From positions 7,156,012-7,220,011 of the forward strand of contig CM059623.1 in NCBI GenBank assembly GCA_030435675.1: DNA of 64,000 nt, read 5' to 3'. The position numbers and the translations under genes were made by a program. The notes beneath the pieces are model-generated. The model was not told the origin of the DNA. It ran no database searches and worked only from the letters and a program-made list of their open reading frames with translations. Below, piece after piece: positions 30,051 to 41,454 of the stretch. The stretch's first letter is position 1. Each line of letters opens with the position of its first letter. Source of the stretch: Steinernema hermaphroditum (taxonomy: Eukaryota; Nematoda; Chromadorea; Rhabditida; Steinernematidae).

Positions 30051-30701
30051 ATGACAGACGCGTCGACTTCGCAGGGATCGTACGGAGAAGCCCAGGATGC
30101 GCATGAAGATGAGGCGGAGCAGTTGAGGATGGCGGGGAGAATCGAGCTCGTTCTCCGGGAGCTGGAGAACGACCTTCGTACGGCGTCCAATCCGCTGAAT
30201 GACAAGAAGCGCTTTGAAGTGCTGGGAACGTGAGTCTCCAAGAACAGTTCGAGGTGAAAGATACTGTTTAGACTGTACAACCTGCTGGGGCGAATTGTGG
30301 TCGATGCCGTGGGACTCGTCGAATCGAGGAGCGTAAAGCGCGTGTCGGACGTAGCAGGGAGGCACACACTAATTGAAGTGTGTCCAAAAATATCCGGAGG
30401 ATTTGCCTACCAGCTGTATCCGAAAGTCAACTACTGTATTTGCTCGAACTACCAGGACAAAGGTGAGCAACGCAGGTAATGTATACCCTTTCTATTTTTT
30501 TCTATTTCAGTGATCAAGGAGCAAAGCAGTTTCACAGTAAATCTATCCCGTTCATTTAAAATCTGGTGATGTTTCTTTCAGTGCGAACATGTTCTTGCAG
30601 GGCGACTCGCAGAGTGCATGAACGTCCTCACAGAGGAAACGACTCCCCACATGGAAGGGATGTTCGAGAGGCTGCGTCGGTTTATTCCGGAAATCTATTA
30701 A
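30051..30701 (+). CDS. sws-1: SWIM-domain protein, ZSWIM7/SWS1-like
   Basis: SWS1 partners RAD51 paralogues in the Shu complex during homologous recombination. Four exons (30051-30229, 30272-30462, 30511-30536, 30582-30701) give about 171 residues. The SWIM zinc motif is complete: Cys115-x-Cys117 (NYCICSNYQDK) and Cys133-x-His135 (CEHVLAGRLAECM), split over three exons. The preceding LYNLLGRIVVDAVGLVE region matches the family's pre-SWIM helix and strands. The N-terminal 35 residues are acidic and poorly conserved. The 26-nt exon 3 is unusual but keeps phase and places the second Cys/His pair correctly. Convergent with the next gene. Confidence 0.8.
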
Positions 30702-30984
30702 AGCTGACAAATGCTACCGGTGAGCAAAATGTTTATCGCCTTCGAGTGAATAACTCTGACCACCAGCTCACACTGGGGATCGCTTGCGCCTCCGAAAGTA
30801 GCGTCGGGAACCTGTGCAATCTCGATCCTTTACACGTCAAGAACACCAACATTTACGGATTGTGCCACGTTCTCTTTTAAAAAATGATGCAGGCGAATAT
30901 TGTGGACACTCGGGTGAATCTCTCATATTGCGTTATTCTCACTCGTAATGCAGCCCTCGTAAAAAAACGCTCACTTGACAAAAT

Positions 30985-31642
30985 CTATTCTCGGGACAAT
31001 CGACTGTACTCGTTATAGTTATGCAGCAGATTGAAGAGCTTGTCTCGGTTGTACTGAAGGTGAATTGTAGAAACAGATGCCTCGAGAGGACAGGAGTTAC
31101 CGTATACAGGGGAGAGTCGTCATCCTCGTGGACTTCAACGCTTGTCTCACTCTCTGTCTTCTGTACAATTTCCTCGGGAGTCAGCACATATTCACTCTTA
31201 GGTCGATCATCCTTTGGCTTAAACATTTACAATAGATGCAAAAAATATAAACCGCATGAAAATGCCTTAAACCCAAAGCGAAGTTCGTAGTGATCATCCC
31301 ACGCGTATTGGCTTTCCTGTGGCGTCGCTGCGTCTTCAGAGTAGGTACATCCAACGGGAGTGATGTTCTGATATCCCGATCTACAAAAAGAGTTGACTGA
31401 TTGTATGCAGAGGAAACTGACAAGTACTCCATCGCCGTCTGCAGAGATTCGTCGAGATCCACTTCAATGGATGAGAAAGGCGCGTCACCGTTCGGCTTGT
31501 TCGAAGTGGGAAGCAGACTTTGCTCGATCACTTCCATTTCAACCACCCGGCCGTCCCACGAAGCCTTCAAGTGATCCACGACGAGACAGAGCGGGGTGTG
31601 AGGGTCTAGGCGCGTGGCTACTGTAGATCCCGAACATCCCAT
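30985..31642 (-). CDS. Possible N-myristoylated acidic protein, unknown family
   Basis: I do not recognise this protein. Four exons (31642-31422, 31380-31266, 31217-31101, 31053-30985) give about 173 residues. It starts MGCSGST, a good N-myristoylation signal with a nearby palmitoylatable Cys. It then has VDHLKASWDGRVVEMEVIEQ, an acidic middle part (VEVHEDDDSPLYT) and ends NYNEYSRLSRE. The second intron would need a GC donor (AAG|GCATTT); the alternative is a 79-nt GT-AG intron skipping FKPKDDRPKS. Introns 1 and 3 are 41 and 47 nt and unambiguous. The ATG follows a CTATTCAG acceptor. The GALNT gene starts divergently 124 bp away. Confidence 0.65.
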
Positions 31643-31765
31643 TGCGTATTGCCTGAATAGCTGCAGGTTACTGTTTTCTTCTTCATCGGCTGTTTCCTTG
31701 CAACGTTGGAAGCAGCCGCATGTTCGTTTTTCGGATCGGTGAATAGAAGTTCGAACGCTCCGACG

Positions 31766-33843
31766 ATGCACCCGTGTTTCCGGGTCCTTCTGCCGCGACG
31801 GAAAGAGAACGTGCTAAATTTCCTTCTTGCGTTAATTCTATTCTGTCTAATCGCCTACTTGGCCTTCGATCAGTGGACTCTTTCCCGGTTCCAGTTGCCG
31901 CCACAGGAAGGAATCACATGGCCGTCGGATCACGTGGTGCCCGACTTTTCGCAGAAGAGATATGGTCATTGAAACGGATAAGATATCTGGGTAACACATG
32001 TATTTCCAGGACCTGGCGAAGAGGGCAGATCGGTGATTCTGACGGGAAGTGAGAAGGAAGAAGGGGATCAGGACATGAAGAAGTGGTTTATGAACGTCAA
32101 GGCTAGGTAACTGAACAGTCCAGTCAAGTTTTCTTCCAAGTAAATGATTATTCAGTGACAAGATCTCCCTGGACCGAAGTATTCCTGACACTCGACTTCC
32201 AGAATGCGCGGCGATTAAATACGATTTCGCTTCTCTTCCCAAGGCATCTGTTGTGATCATTTTCACCGACGAGGCGTGGTCTCCTCTTCTTCGAACCGTT
32301 CATTCGGTCTTCAACCGTTCTCCACCCGATCTGCTGCAGGAGATTCTGCTGCTCGACGACTTCAGTCATCGCGGTATTTCTGTGCTCTGGAAAAATTTCT
32401 TTATTTAACACAGATGAACTGTGGAATGGGACTCTGGCCAATCACATCAAACGGTTCGGTGGAAAAGTTCGGCTTGAGAGATTACCGAAGCGCCACGGTT
32501 TGATTCGGGCCAAATTGGCGGGTGCTAAGAGGGCTAAAGGCCAGGCTATTATATTTCTTGATTCACATTGCGAGGCAAACGAAGGATGGTACGTTGCTTT
32601 TCTTGTTAATATATGGACAAGCCCGTTCAGGCTGCCTCCTCTTCTGCAGCGTATACATGACAACCGGAAGGCTGTGATCTGCCCAGTCATCGACTTCATT
32701 TCGGCCGAAACCATGTCCTACTCAGGCGATCCAAACGTTGGCTCTGTTGGAGGATTCTGGTGGAGCCTACATTTTCGATGGGACCCAATTCCTGAGCGCG
32801 AAAAGTCGCGGAGGAAGTCAAACGTGGAACCTATCAACAGTCCAACTATGGCAGGCGGACTACTGGCTGCCGACCGGGAGTACTTCCTGGAAGTTGGAGG
32901 GTATGATGAAGGAATGCACATCTGGGGCGGAGAAAATCTGGAACTTTCCTTCAGGGTTTGTGTCAACCAACTGTGACAATTACGAAAAATGCCCGTTTAG
33001 GTGTGGATGTGCGGCGGCTCAATTGAATTCATTCCTTGTTCCCACGTTGGTCATATTTTCCGAGCTGGGCACCCTTATGACATGACCGGGCCGGGTGGAA
33101 ACAAGGATGTTCATGGCACGAACTCAAAGCGACTCGCTGAAGTGTGGATGGGGCCTTACAAGCGGCTTTACTATCTCCACCGCCCGGATCTGATAGTTAA
33201 CTTGAAACAGTGCGCTCAGTCTTTTTTCTTCTAATTTCCAGACGAAAGATGTTGGCGACCTTAGTGAGCGATACACTTTGCGCGACCAATTGAAGTGTAA
33301 AAGCTTTAAGTGGTACCTGGATAACGTGATTCCTGAGAAATTTGTACCCGACGAGAACGTTACAGCCTATGGAGCTGTTAGGAATCCTTCGTCAGGTCTT
33401 TGTTTGGATACCCTGCAGCGCGATGAAAAGAATAACATCGATCTCGGAGTTTTTTCGTGTCAAGGCGGTGGAAGTTCCTCTCAGGTTTGTCCCAATTTCC
33501 ACGCCCCCACTTCCTTTCGTCTTAGGTGTTTTCTCTCACCAAGACAAATGTTCTTCGAAGAGAAATGGGCTGTGCCAGAGCATCAGATTCACTGGGAAAT
33601 CGAAAGAAAATGAAGATTACTCTAGGAGCCTGCACTTCGTCCCAAGAAGAATTTATTCTGGATGTAGGATTTGACATCTTTGCTGACTCAACTTAAGTTG
33701 ACTTGCAGGATAACGGCAATATTAAGAATAAGAGAACCGGTCTCTGTCTTGACAGCGACAACTTGAAGGGCGGTAACGATGTACTGATGAGGCCTTGCGT
33801 GGCTGCCAAAGTGTCCCAAAAGTGGGAGTTTTACCATCAGTGA
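31766..33843 (+). CDS. Polypeptide N-acetylgalactosaminyltransferase (GALNT)
   Basis: This enzyme starts mucin-type O-glycosylation in the Golgi by moving GalNAc from UDP-GalNAc to Ser/Thr. Nine exons (31766-31964, 32010-32106, 32156-32373, 32414-32588, 32631-32955, 33001-33195, 33242-33484, 33526-33663, 33709-33843) give 574 residues. A type II anchor ([15 protein letters not shown]) is followed by the GT-A domain with [20 protein letters not shown], the metal-binding DSH at about 221-223, the GGxW-like [14 protein letters not shown], and [19 protein letters not shown]-terminal ricin-type lectin domain has CLDT and CLDS motifs and ends KWEFYHQ. I cannot say which family member it is. Codon use is less GC3-rich than the PLC-like region. 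Confidence 0.93.
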
Positions 33844-34195
33844 AGTTCATCGTTCTGCTATTGTGCATACTCCATATGTGCGAAAACGTATTTTGTATTT
33901 ATTTGCCTCACCGATATTTATTTACTTGGAATCTGTGATATGACACTGTATCGGGTCTCTTCGTTATAGTCACCAGTGTGCCGACGATTCTTCTTTCATG
34001 TTTGTCAGGATTGCTCAAACGTCGAATTCTGTTTGTGTGCAATATTTGTTGCTTTCACTTATTCACTATTTCCATTATTGAGTTCTAGTAAATGATGGAT
34101 TTGGATAAGCGTTTCTATGAGCCACCAGTGCGTTCTACGAACAGCTTTGTATCTTCCTCTTATTATATCCTAGATTCACTTGCGCAATATTTAAG
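33844..34195. other. Intergenic spacer, GALNT to DENR
   Basis: AT-rich 3' flank of the GALNT gene and 5' flank of DENR. No ORF or repeat seen. No canonical AATAAA was found; a TTTTGTATTTATTT tract may end the GALNT transcript. Confidence 0.4.
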
Positions 34196-34841
34196 ATGAG
34201 CGAGAGTGAAATTGTCCGGTCCCTCTGCGGACGCGATCCAAACGTCAGTTATCCAATTACTGTTCAGTACTGTGGAGGTAACGGTTATAGATCGTTGTTG
34301 TTGTTGTGCATACAGGAGAGTCTTTAGAATGTACTATGCCCTTAGAGTATTGCGAATACAGTGGAAAACCTGACAAGTGCCGTGTATGGTTGGAGAAGAA
34401 CCTTCCCTCTATGATTGAAGGAATTGATGTTACCAAGACCGGAGAAGAGACTCCCGAGGAGGAAAAGAAACATCAGAAGCGCGGTGGAAAAGGAAGCAAG
34501 CCCGAAAAGGAAAAGAGTTCGAAGGTGGAGAAGAAGGTCACAGTGCAACGGGCTCCGCGTGGAAAGAATAAGAGTGTCACTGTCATCAAGGGACTTGGCA
34601 CTTTCGGTATGTTGATTAGGCCAAATTTAGGAAGGATTGACCGTCTTCGTTTATAGATGTGAATTTGAAGGAAGCCGCAAAGATCTTCTCGAAGAAGTTC
34701 GCCTGCAGTAGTTCGGTTACCGGTGCCGATGAGATAGTCGTCCAGGGCGACGTTAAGGACGATTTGTTCGATTTGATACCCGAGAAGTGGCCGGAAGTGG
34801 ACGAAGACCTCATCGAAGACCTTGGAGATCAGAAGCGCTGA
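34196..34841 (+). CDS. denr-1: Density-regulated protein (DENR), SUI1 domain
   Basis: DENR pairs with MCTS1 to recycle 40S subunits and promote re-initiation. Three exons (34196-34277, 34316-34606, 34657-34841) give 185 residues. The N-terminal zinc-type motif ([14 protein letters not shown] with RVWLEKNLP) is followed by a Lys/Glu linker and a SUI1/eIF1-like domain: [39 protein letters not shown], and the end [20 protein letters not shown]. All introns keep phase 1. It is convergent with the RPRD-like gene, with 190 bp between the stop codons. Confidence 0.93.
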
Positions 34842-35034
34842 ATGTTGTCTTTTGATCTTATCGCTTCTGACTATTTTGAATCTACCGTTGCCCGATTTTA
34901 AGTGACCCGCCTTTAGTGCCCGTCGTCCTTGAGAGCCAGTCGTCCTTTGTCCAACCTGAGAAGTCCACACAAACACCTTTATCACAATTTTGAAGTCGTA
35001 ATAATAAGCGAATGTTGGGAAATAGGGCATGAGA

Positions 35035-36255
35035 TCACTGGGAACGAAAGAGGTCTCCGAGAGAAGGCAGTTGACGGCTTGACAAGAACATATCTTGGAC
35101 GTCGGGTATGGAGTTGTAGTGGAGAAGCACCTGAAAACCAGATGTGCTCACGGAATCTCCTTCCCCTCTTCACCTCTTCCCGCTCTTTGTCCAACCTTTG
35201 CAGAATTCCTTTGACGTCATGGCACATCTTCTCATTGCGAGGCAGTTCCTGTTTCAAGCACAGCTCGTATTCGTTCAGCAGTGATTGGATCTTTCGACGG
35301 TTCTGTATCTCGGTAGACAAGTTGCTGCAGAATGATTCGAGCATTCTGTATGCCTCCTCCACTTGCTTCAGGAGCGCGTCGGCCTCGGTTTCGCTCCGCA
35401 GTCGATTAAGCAGTGTCGGATTCGATACTTCTTCTGGGTAGTGTGCTAATCTGCGCCTGAAAATTCAGTCGTTCACGAACCACAACAGTGGGTACGCAAA
35501 CCTTGTGTCCGCGTCTGATGAAGGAGGCTCGTCGACCTTGATCAGGTAATCAGTCAGCTCGTCGGAAACCTCACTCAGCTTTCGGAGTTCTGATGCCCTT
35601 TCCTAGAAGTTTATAGAACTACAGAGTACGCGAGAAATGAATTACCTCATATGAGCACGACGCCGTTTGTTCTATTTCCATTTCGACATCCACGGAAGTC
35701 AAAGTCTCTTTTGACGGAGACATCGGCAAATGGCGCTTTCCGTGCTGGCGCTGGACTGGCCCGTGTGCGTTCTTCTTCTCCCCGCTCAGGACTTCACGGA
35801 GGGGCTGTATGGACTTCGACGGGAACGTTTTCCTCTCTTCCCAAACGTCAAGAATCCTGAAAATCTTCTTCTTCTTTTCAGTGGGGCACACTACGGCCAC
35901 ATGTTTCAGCCCGGGATGCAGCACAGGCAGGAATTCGCTCGCGAACTTGACGTCCGTGTTCCTCCTGACACTGTTCTGGATGACATCGTTGGCGACATAC
36001 ATGAGGTTCAGCACCCGGTCGGGGTTCTTCGTGTTTCTCAACTCCTTAAAATGAATATTTCTACCGTGGGAGCAGGAGAAAGCTTGCCGACAGCCAGAGT
36101 CTTATTATTCGCTCGGCGTGGCTGGCTTGGTAGTGGTGGATCCAACCGGAAACGCTTTGAATCGAGTTTTGAGTCCCGTCCAGGGAGCGGAGACGTCGAA
36201 TCATTGAATCGTCGGAGAATCCGCCATTTCTCTTTGAAGACGAATCGTCAGCCAT
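35035..36255 (-). CDS. CID-domain protein, RPRD1-like (RNA Pol II CTD binding)
   Basis: RPRD proteins bind the Pol II C-terminal repeat domain through a CID and help CTD dephosphorylation and termination. Five exons (36255-36088, 36044-35646, 35602-35502, 35456-35174, 35130-35035) give about 348 residues. The CID shows SVSGWIHHYQASHAERI, NLMYVANDVIQNSVRRN and FRILDVWEERK. A coiled-coil half follows (VEEAYRMLESFCSNL, NRRKIQSLLNEYELCLKQE) and a C terminus PSLGDLFRSQ. Intron 1 is only in phase and aligned to the family if it uses a GC donor (TCG|GCAAGC), giving WLSELRNTK where the human protein has WHRELRKAK. The last intron is 43 nt; without it the protein ends in an unrelated tail. Confidence 0.87.
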
Positions 36256-36579
36256 CTAAACAATGCTTCGAAATAGGGAGAAAACGAAAAAGGAGAATTA
36301 CAGTCCTCGCAATACTACAGAGATCACACATTCTCGCGCATCACATTCGCTTTCTGGAGCAGAGTGTGCAAAATACCCGAAAGGCTGACAGCAAACACAT
36401 ATATATTTTCCCGGGCATTCTACAGTATGACGGCGAAGTGTCATCAGGAACGCCCGGTGGAAGTAACTTCGCTCACAGTCCCCTCCGACGGCTTCGGCTT
36501 TTTCCCTCCGCAGACCCTTCTAGCGTAGACAGTAGACTAGAGTGGACAACTCTCTTTTTGTCTATCGCTTGCAAACAGA

Positions 36580-37365
36580 ATGCAAACTCTCATCAGATGC
36601 GCTTTGGAGGCGACCGAGAGAAGGTGGGCTGTATGGATAGTTTCCGCTATGATCTCTGTTACTTCAGTTGAAATTTTCCGGAATAAGAGGTCTGATGTTA
36701 TCGGGCTGGTCCTTCATTTCTCTACGCGAAGTCATATGGATGGGCTTCGCAGTGTTGGTCACGGCAGCGGTCGTCCTCTCTTGGTATCTGCTGGTCCCGA
36801 TATTCTGTAGAAGGACGTTGGTGAAAGTACTCAGAGAACGTCGAGACAGGTGGGGTGAACGATTTAGCGGAGTTTTCGAATCATTTTTTGTTTAATGAAC
36901 ACTTTGGGAAAGTCAGAGAAAAGATGTGCGTGGAAAAGCATTCTTCGAGCTTCCGAATATCAACCAAGGAACTTAGAAAAACGCGGGTTGGATTATGCAA
37001 GTCGAACTCTAGAACCAATTCTTTTCAGACGGAAAATCGTGGTAAACCTACACCGAATGTTATCAAAGTGGAGATATCGACAAACCTCCGCGTCTCAAGT
37101 AGGACTCTAGTGAATGTCATTGGCCTGACGGCCTTCAACGCCCTGGAGCAGGAGACAGTTCTGGTCGCTGAAGGAGTCCTCCCGAAAGCCCGAATCTCAC
37201 AGTGCCCTTCGCTCCCTCGGTATGTTCGTCGTTCCACCATTCATCTGCTCTTCTTTTAGTTTGAGCGCCAACCGGAGGGCGGCCGTGGAGCTTGGCATGC
37301 CAAAACACTCCACTTCAATCGGAATTTCTGGGGTAAGATCGCTGGAATCCGCGTCTTCTCCTTAG
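36580..37365 (+). CDS. Hypothetical single-pass membrane protein
   Basis: I do not recognise this protein. A plausible chain is 36580-36623, 36688-36849, 36917-36986, 37029-37219 and 37260-37365, giving about 190 residues. An alternative start at 36597 joins an acceptor at 36668 in phase and changes only the N terminus. One membrane helix (VIWMGFAVLVTAAVVLSWYLLVPIFC) is followed by a basic cytosolic part (RRTLVKVLRERRDR) and a Ser/Thr-rich C terminus. Introns of 42 and 40 nt end in strong TTTTCAG and TTTTAG sites. The end is uncertain: a 33-nt intron after 37332 would change the last codons. It is divergent from the RPRD-like gene, 325 bp away. Confidence 0.5.
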
Positions 37366-37401
37366 TCATCCACGGAGTTCTCGACAAATCCACTTGTATG
37401 A

Positions 37402-38445
37402 CCTATCCTCGTTGCTTTGTTGCTCTGTTGGTTGTAAAATGTTACTGAGGCCTCCAATTAGTCAGTCGTCTGGTCCGTAAGTGAACGGTGCTTCTGGAGC
37501 CGGCCGTAAATTGATGGTTGTGTTCGAAGGCGTTATACAATCGCATTTAGGGGAGATCCAAAGGAGTGCCGAGAGAACAGGCGCCGACAGTCGATGACCC
37601 TCTGTGGCGTAGTCGCCCACAGTCCTGCGGTTTTCGGGCGGTCGTCCATCCTCGATTTTGTGTAAAGTCCGGGGGGCCGCCATACGCGCCGGTTACTTAT
37701 GGTATTTCTTTATGGCGCCGAAACTCCGTTCGACACGTTCATTAATCAAATGCAACCACTTACTCGATCAGTCAAACCCCTCAGTCTTTACTATACTAAT
37801 CGTCTTTCGATCGTTTTTTTTTGTTTATCCGCGGACGATGAAATCTGCACCTCCTTCTTCCTCGGCGATCGGATCGCCTTTTGCCCGAAGAGGCTCTCCT
37901 GCGGGCTGGGGTCATTCAGCATCGTTCCTCGACTGGCCTTTCCACTCACCTCGACGGCGAAAACGCATGCGTTCGTGACAAATTGTCAATTCCACACGAG
38001 ATTTATGGACCTTCCTGTGTTGCTTTTGACCTCTCAAAAAACTTGTTGGTTCTCACGGAGTCGTAATGCCCTGAACCTCGTCTGTTGCGTCTGTTCTGCG
38101 CAACCTTACACCTACATTCCATCACTCTCCAGGCGCCTCGTCGCCAGACGTCCTCCACGCGCACCTTGTTTACTCCGCCCGACCGGGGCCATGGTCGCCT
38201 TGGAGTGCCGCCTCTCTCTCGTCACTTGCTGAACGCTGTCCAAGTGATAAGTGCCCTCCTGTTGAGTTTCCTGGAGGATCGTCTCCGGTCGCTAATCCAT
38301 CCGCGGTGGCCCAATCAGGCGACAATACAGCCACTTCGCGCGTTTTCCCTTTCCGTCGTTCGCCGGGCGCTCGAGGGCAAAAACGCCAACTGTCCGGCCA
38401 CTGAACGCCGCAGCCGCCTTTTCAGAAATCGGATCAGTCGTTTCG
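37402..38445. other. Intergenic region upstream of EGF-domain gene
   Basis: About 1 kb with overlapping weak ORFs in three frames (to 177 codons) that look like non-coding sequence. A CTTTTCAG acceptor about 20 bp before the next ATG is the only clear gene-related signal. Confidence 0.4.
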
Positions 38446-39278
38446 ATGGCCCTTCGCCGTGCCGGAGTCGCGATCGCCGCGATTCTCTTCCTCTCTGACG
38501 TGCTCCATGTGAGCCTCGCCCTGCAGGAGAACGACGAGAAGTTCGCCTTCCTGAACCCCCAGACGAGGTGCCTCATCCGCTGCGAGAATGGAGGCGTCTG
38601 TGCCTTCTCCATCCGGAATCCGCGGCGCCACAAGTGCATCTGCTTCGTAGGTATGTACTACGGCGCCCGCTGTGAACACAAAAGTAAGCGAATCACTAAA
38701 TATGCGAGTTTCCAATTCGCACTTTAGCGGAGACTTCCGAGACGTCGACCACAACCCCCTCCGTTGTTGAGTACTCTAGTACAGTAGCCGTGCCGAATGA
38801 AAAGTCGATGCAAGAACACGAGGACTACACGACCGAGTGGAAGGATTTCGGCAAGGAAATGTTGCATAGAGAGAGTCCGGAGGAGGAAGAGTGGGCCGAG
38901 GAGTCACAGGAGGACGACGTCGAGGCCCTCCCCGACAACCAGGAGTACCGCTACGACCAGTCGGAGAACGCGGAGTACAAGGACTATTACCAACACCCGA
39001 AGCACACCTCCGTTGGTTACGGTAAGCTGGTCTTTACCGTTCACTGGTCATCTTCCTTACCAGCCGATGACCATCCTGACCATCGCGAAGTGACCATCCC
39101 CACAACGACGCAGAAGTGGGACCTGAGCAAGAACGTCGTAGAAAGTCAGGAATACGTAAACGACGACGGCTCTCAGGAAGACGGTTGGATGATGGTGGTG
39201 AGAAAGCCGGCGAACTTTGCGACTTCCGCGTTCATTTGCTTTGTTCTACTAGTGGCCGTAGTCTTTTTAGTCGAGTGA
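38446..39278 (+). CDS. Secreted or membrane-tethered EGF-domain protein
   Basis: Three exons (38446-38683, 38728-39021, 39064-39278) give 248 residues. A signal peptide (VAIAAILFLSDVLHVSLA) precedes one EGF-like domain with six cysteines in order: CLIRCENGGVC, then KCICFVGMYYGARC. A long acidic, Glu/Asp/Tyr-rich stalk (EEEEWAEESQEDDVE, EYRYDQSENAEYKDYY) leads to a very C-terminal hydrophobic segment (FATSAFICFVLLVAVVFLVE). The absence of a cytosolic tail suggests a GPI-anchor signal or a tail-less membrane anchor. The layout (signal, single EGF, stalk, C-terminal hydrophobic end) recalls EGF-like ligands, but the role is inference. The start follows a CTTTTCAG acceptor. Confidence 0.82.
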
Positions 39279-39526
39279 TTCCTCTTCGACATTTCTTCAT
39301 ATCACAGCTAACCGGTCCCGATGATCTTGCAAAAGTACACGACTTCTTCTTCTTCCTAGCGAACAACTACCCTCTTAGCCGCGTTGAGCTTTCACTTCAG
39401 AGCTCCACCCCACTACAGCACCCCTAATTAAGTACAGCACTGTTCGAATTGTTCATCCGTATGTGAAAAAATACCATAATTGTAAATACCATAACAACGA
39501 TGTTATTATGTACAGTCTTCATAAAA

Positions 39527-40750
39527 TTATGAGTTATTGGTCTTAACGTATTCCACACATTTACTGGGGTCCGTCGGGAACCACGTTTGACATCGGCCCA
39601 TCAGCCTCTTGAATGCTTGGATGTACTTCCGTTGAGTTTCGTCGTTCAGAACGTGGGCAATATTGGATACGTATGCTTTTGCTGATCCAGGACGCTGGTG
39701 AATACCCGAACGCGTGACCCCTACCGGCCAGGGCGCATTTCCGATGGCCATTTCCATGTAGGCGTTGTTGGCAAGTATGTACTCCCGGTCGGCAAGCAGC
39801 CGGCAAATCCGCACCAGATGCTCCCGGATATCGTTGTTGCAGCCGTGGTTCTTCAGAGATTTGAGAAGCGGTCGAATATGTTCCATTGTTTGTTTGTGTG
39901 ATCCTGCTTCCAGCTTTCCTTTAGCGGAGCGTTTTTCGTCCTCCTCGCGCGCGTTCAGTTCCTTCGCCCAGCGGCCCATCAAGAAAGTCAGGTACTCGTA
40001 CAAAATGTCGCAATCTTGGTCGGTATTCTTTTCCTCTCCCAGCAGTTTCACTCGAACTTCGATTTTCTCCCAGTTATCTTCTGCATCGGGAACAACCACA
40101 TCGAGATGTTTACCATCCTTGGACGGACCATGAATCACAGCATCGACGAGCTCGTTGTCGACCTGTTTCAACGCGGATTGAAAGTCGTTTTTCCAGCCTT
40201 CTTTCAGTTCCGGTTGTTCCACTTCGAGTTTAAGAAGACGAATCCTGAAGGTTCACTGTAATTGCTAATCTACACATGCAACACAAACCGTGAATCTGTT
40301 TCTGTTTCTCCGAACATTGTGATGGGCTTGTTTCGAGTTCGTAAACGTTTTATTACTTCCGCCCGTGGAATATCCTTATCGATGACGTCTGCCACGTGAC
40401 CGCTTCTATTGTCTGCCGATGCACTTGATGATGCCTAAAGCAAAATACCGTCATATACGCATCCAGCAGATTTACAGAATAAAAAGAGAACTATGTAGTG
40501 CAAACTCAAAATCTACCTCCGAATGCTGATCATCGGATTCCTTTTTGACTGTCTTGCTTTCCTGCCAGTACTGCTCTTCTTCTTTTGCCAACAAATCTCC
40601 CCTTCTGAAATACTTCTTCCCGTCCTAAAAGGAAGGGTACAAATAAACTACAATTGAGAAATAAATGTAAATTACCGGAAGGACCTGCGCTTCTAACACT
40701 GCCTTCCTTTTCCGATTCATCTCCGCCTTCATCGCAGTCAAAGCATCCAT
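39527..40750 (-). CDS. prp-18: Pre-mRNA splicing factor 18 (PRPF18)
   Basis: PRP18 acts in the second step of splicing and stabilises 3' splice-site docking. Four exons (40750-40676, 40624-40517, 40434-40289, 40244-39527) give 348 residues (human 342). The N terminus MDALTAMKAEMNRKRKAVLE and DGKKYFRRGDLLAKEEEQYW aligns with the family. The PSI-like motif AEVIKRLRTRNKPITMFGE is split from the large Prp18 domain, which has FLMGRWAKELNAREEDEKRS, the invariant GNAPWPVGVTRSGIH loop, HVLNDETQRKYIQAFKRLM, and the end FPTDPSKCVEYV. The ATG is the first after a TACTTCAG acceptor and is in frame with a second Met at codon 7. Confidence 0.95.
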
Positions 40751-41454
40751 TGCAACCTGAAGTACAGGAAAAGGGTAAAGACGCCATTGGTGAATTTGCA
40801 CGAATTTCTAATCTGTCATCGAATGTTATCCCACATATTCGAGGTTTGAGATGGCATTCGACGATAAATTGCATTATGTGCACGAACTATTCACAATTGT
40901 ACAAAAGTAACCAGAGAATATTTGCAGAGACGTGCACAACCATAATACAGATATTAGAAAAGGCGCTGTCCCGAGAGAATTCTCATGTATGCATTTACAG
41001 GAAATTCTAACACCCCTGCGCTTCTAACACTTTCTTTTCGAAAAAGAAAATGAAGCGAATGTTGTGCTTTTCCAGGTGCACTCTGATCAGCTTCCACACA
41101 GACTTGCCTGCTATCGTATCTAAGCACCACTGAAAGGGTTGCAGCAGAAGAATCCACGATTCCCGACTTCTGTCTGCCAGACAGAATCGGTTTCATGGCA
41201 CCCTCAGTCTCATTTGAGTGATGTCGAGTCGTGAAGGAGGGTTTGCACCCTATTGAATGATGTGCTGTTTCCTAAAGTCTTCGTGATGCGCGAAATACAT
41301 TGCATAACGTTGCATCCTTTGCCGCGGTGTTCTTTAAATGGGCCTTGGTGTTCAATCACTTTTTGTGCTTTTGCGTGTGGAAATAGTTACTCTCCTCCGC
41401 AAGTTCTGTAACATTGGAACTTTAGCTGTTCAGAACGAGGAAAAAAGCTAAAAA
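40751..41454. other. Divergent spacer, PRPF18 / eIF5B
   Basis: 700 bp with no gene. It contains a short fragment similar to PRPF18 exon 1 (around 41015-41035) and the 5' flank of eIF5B with a TTTAGCTGTTCAG acceptor near 41432. Confidence 0.45.

Noticed and set aside
35730..36671. 313-codon plus ORF
   Set aside because: Antisense to RPRD exon 2, where the minus strand encodes a clear CID domain; its 3' end overlaps the membrane-protein start by chance.
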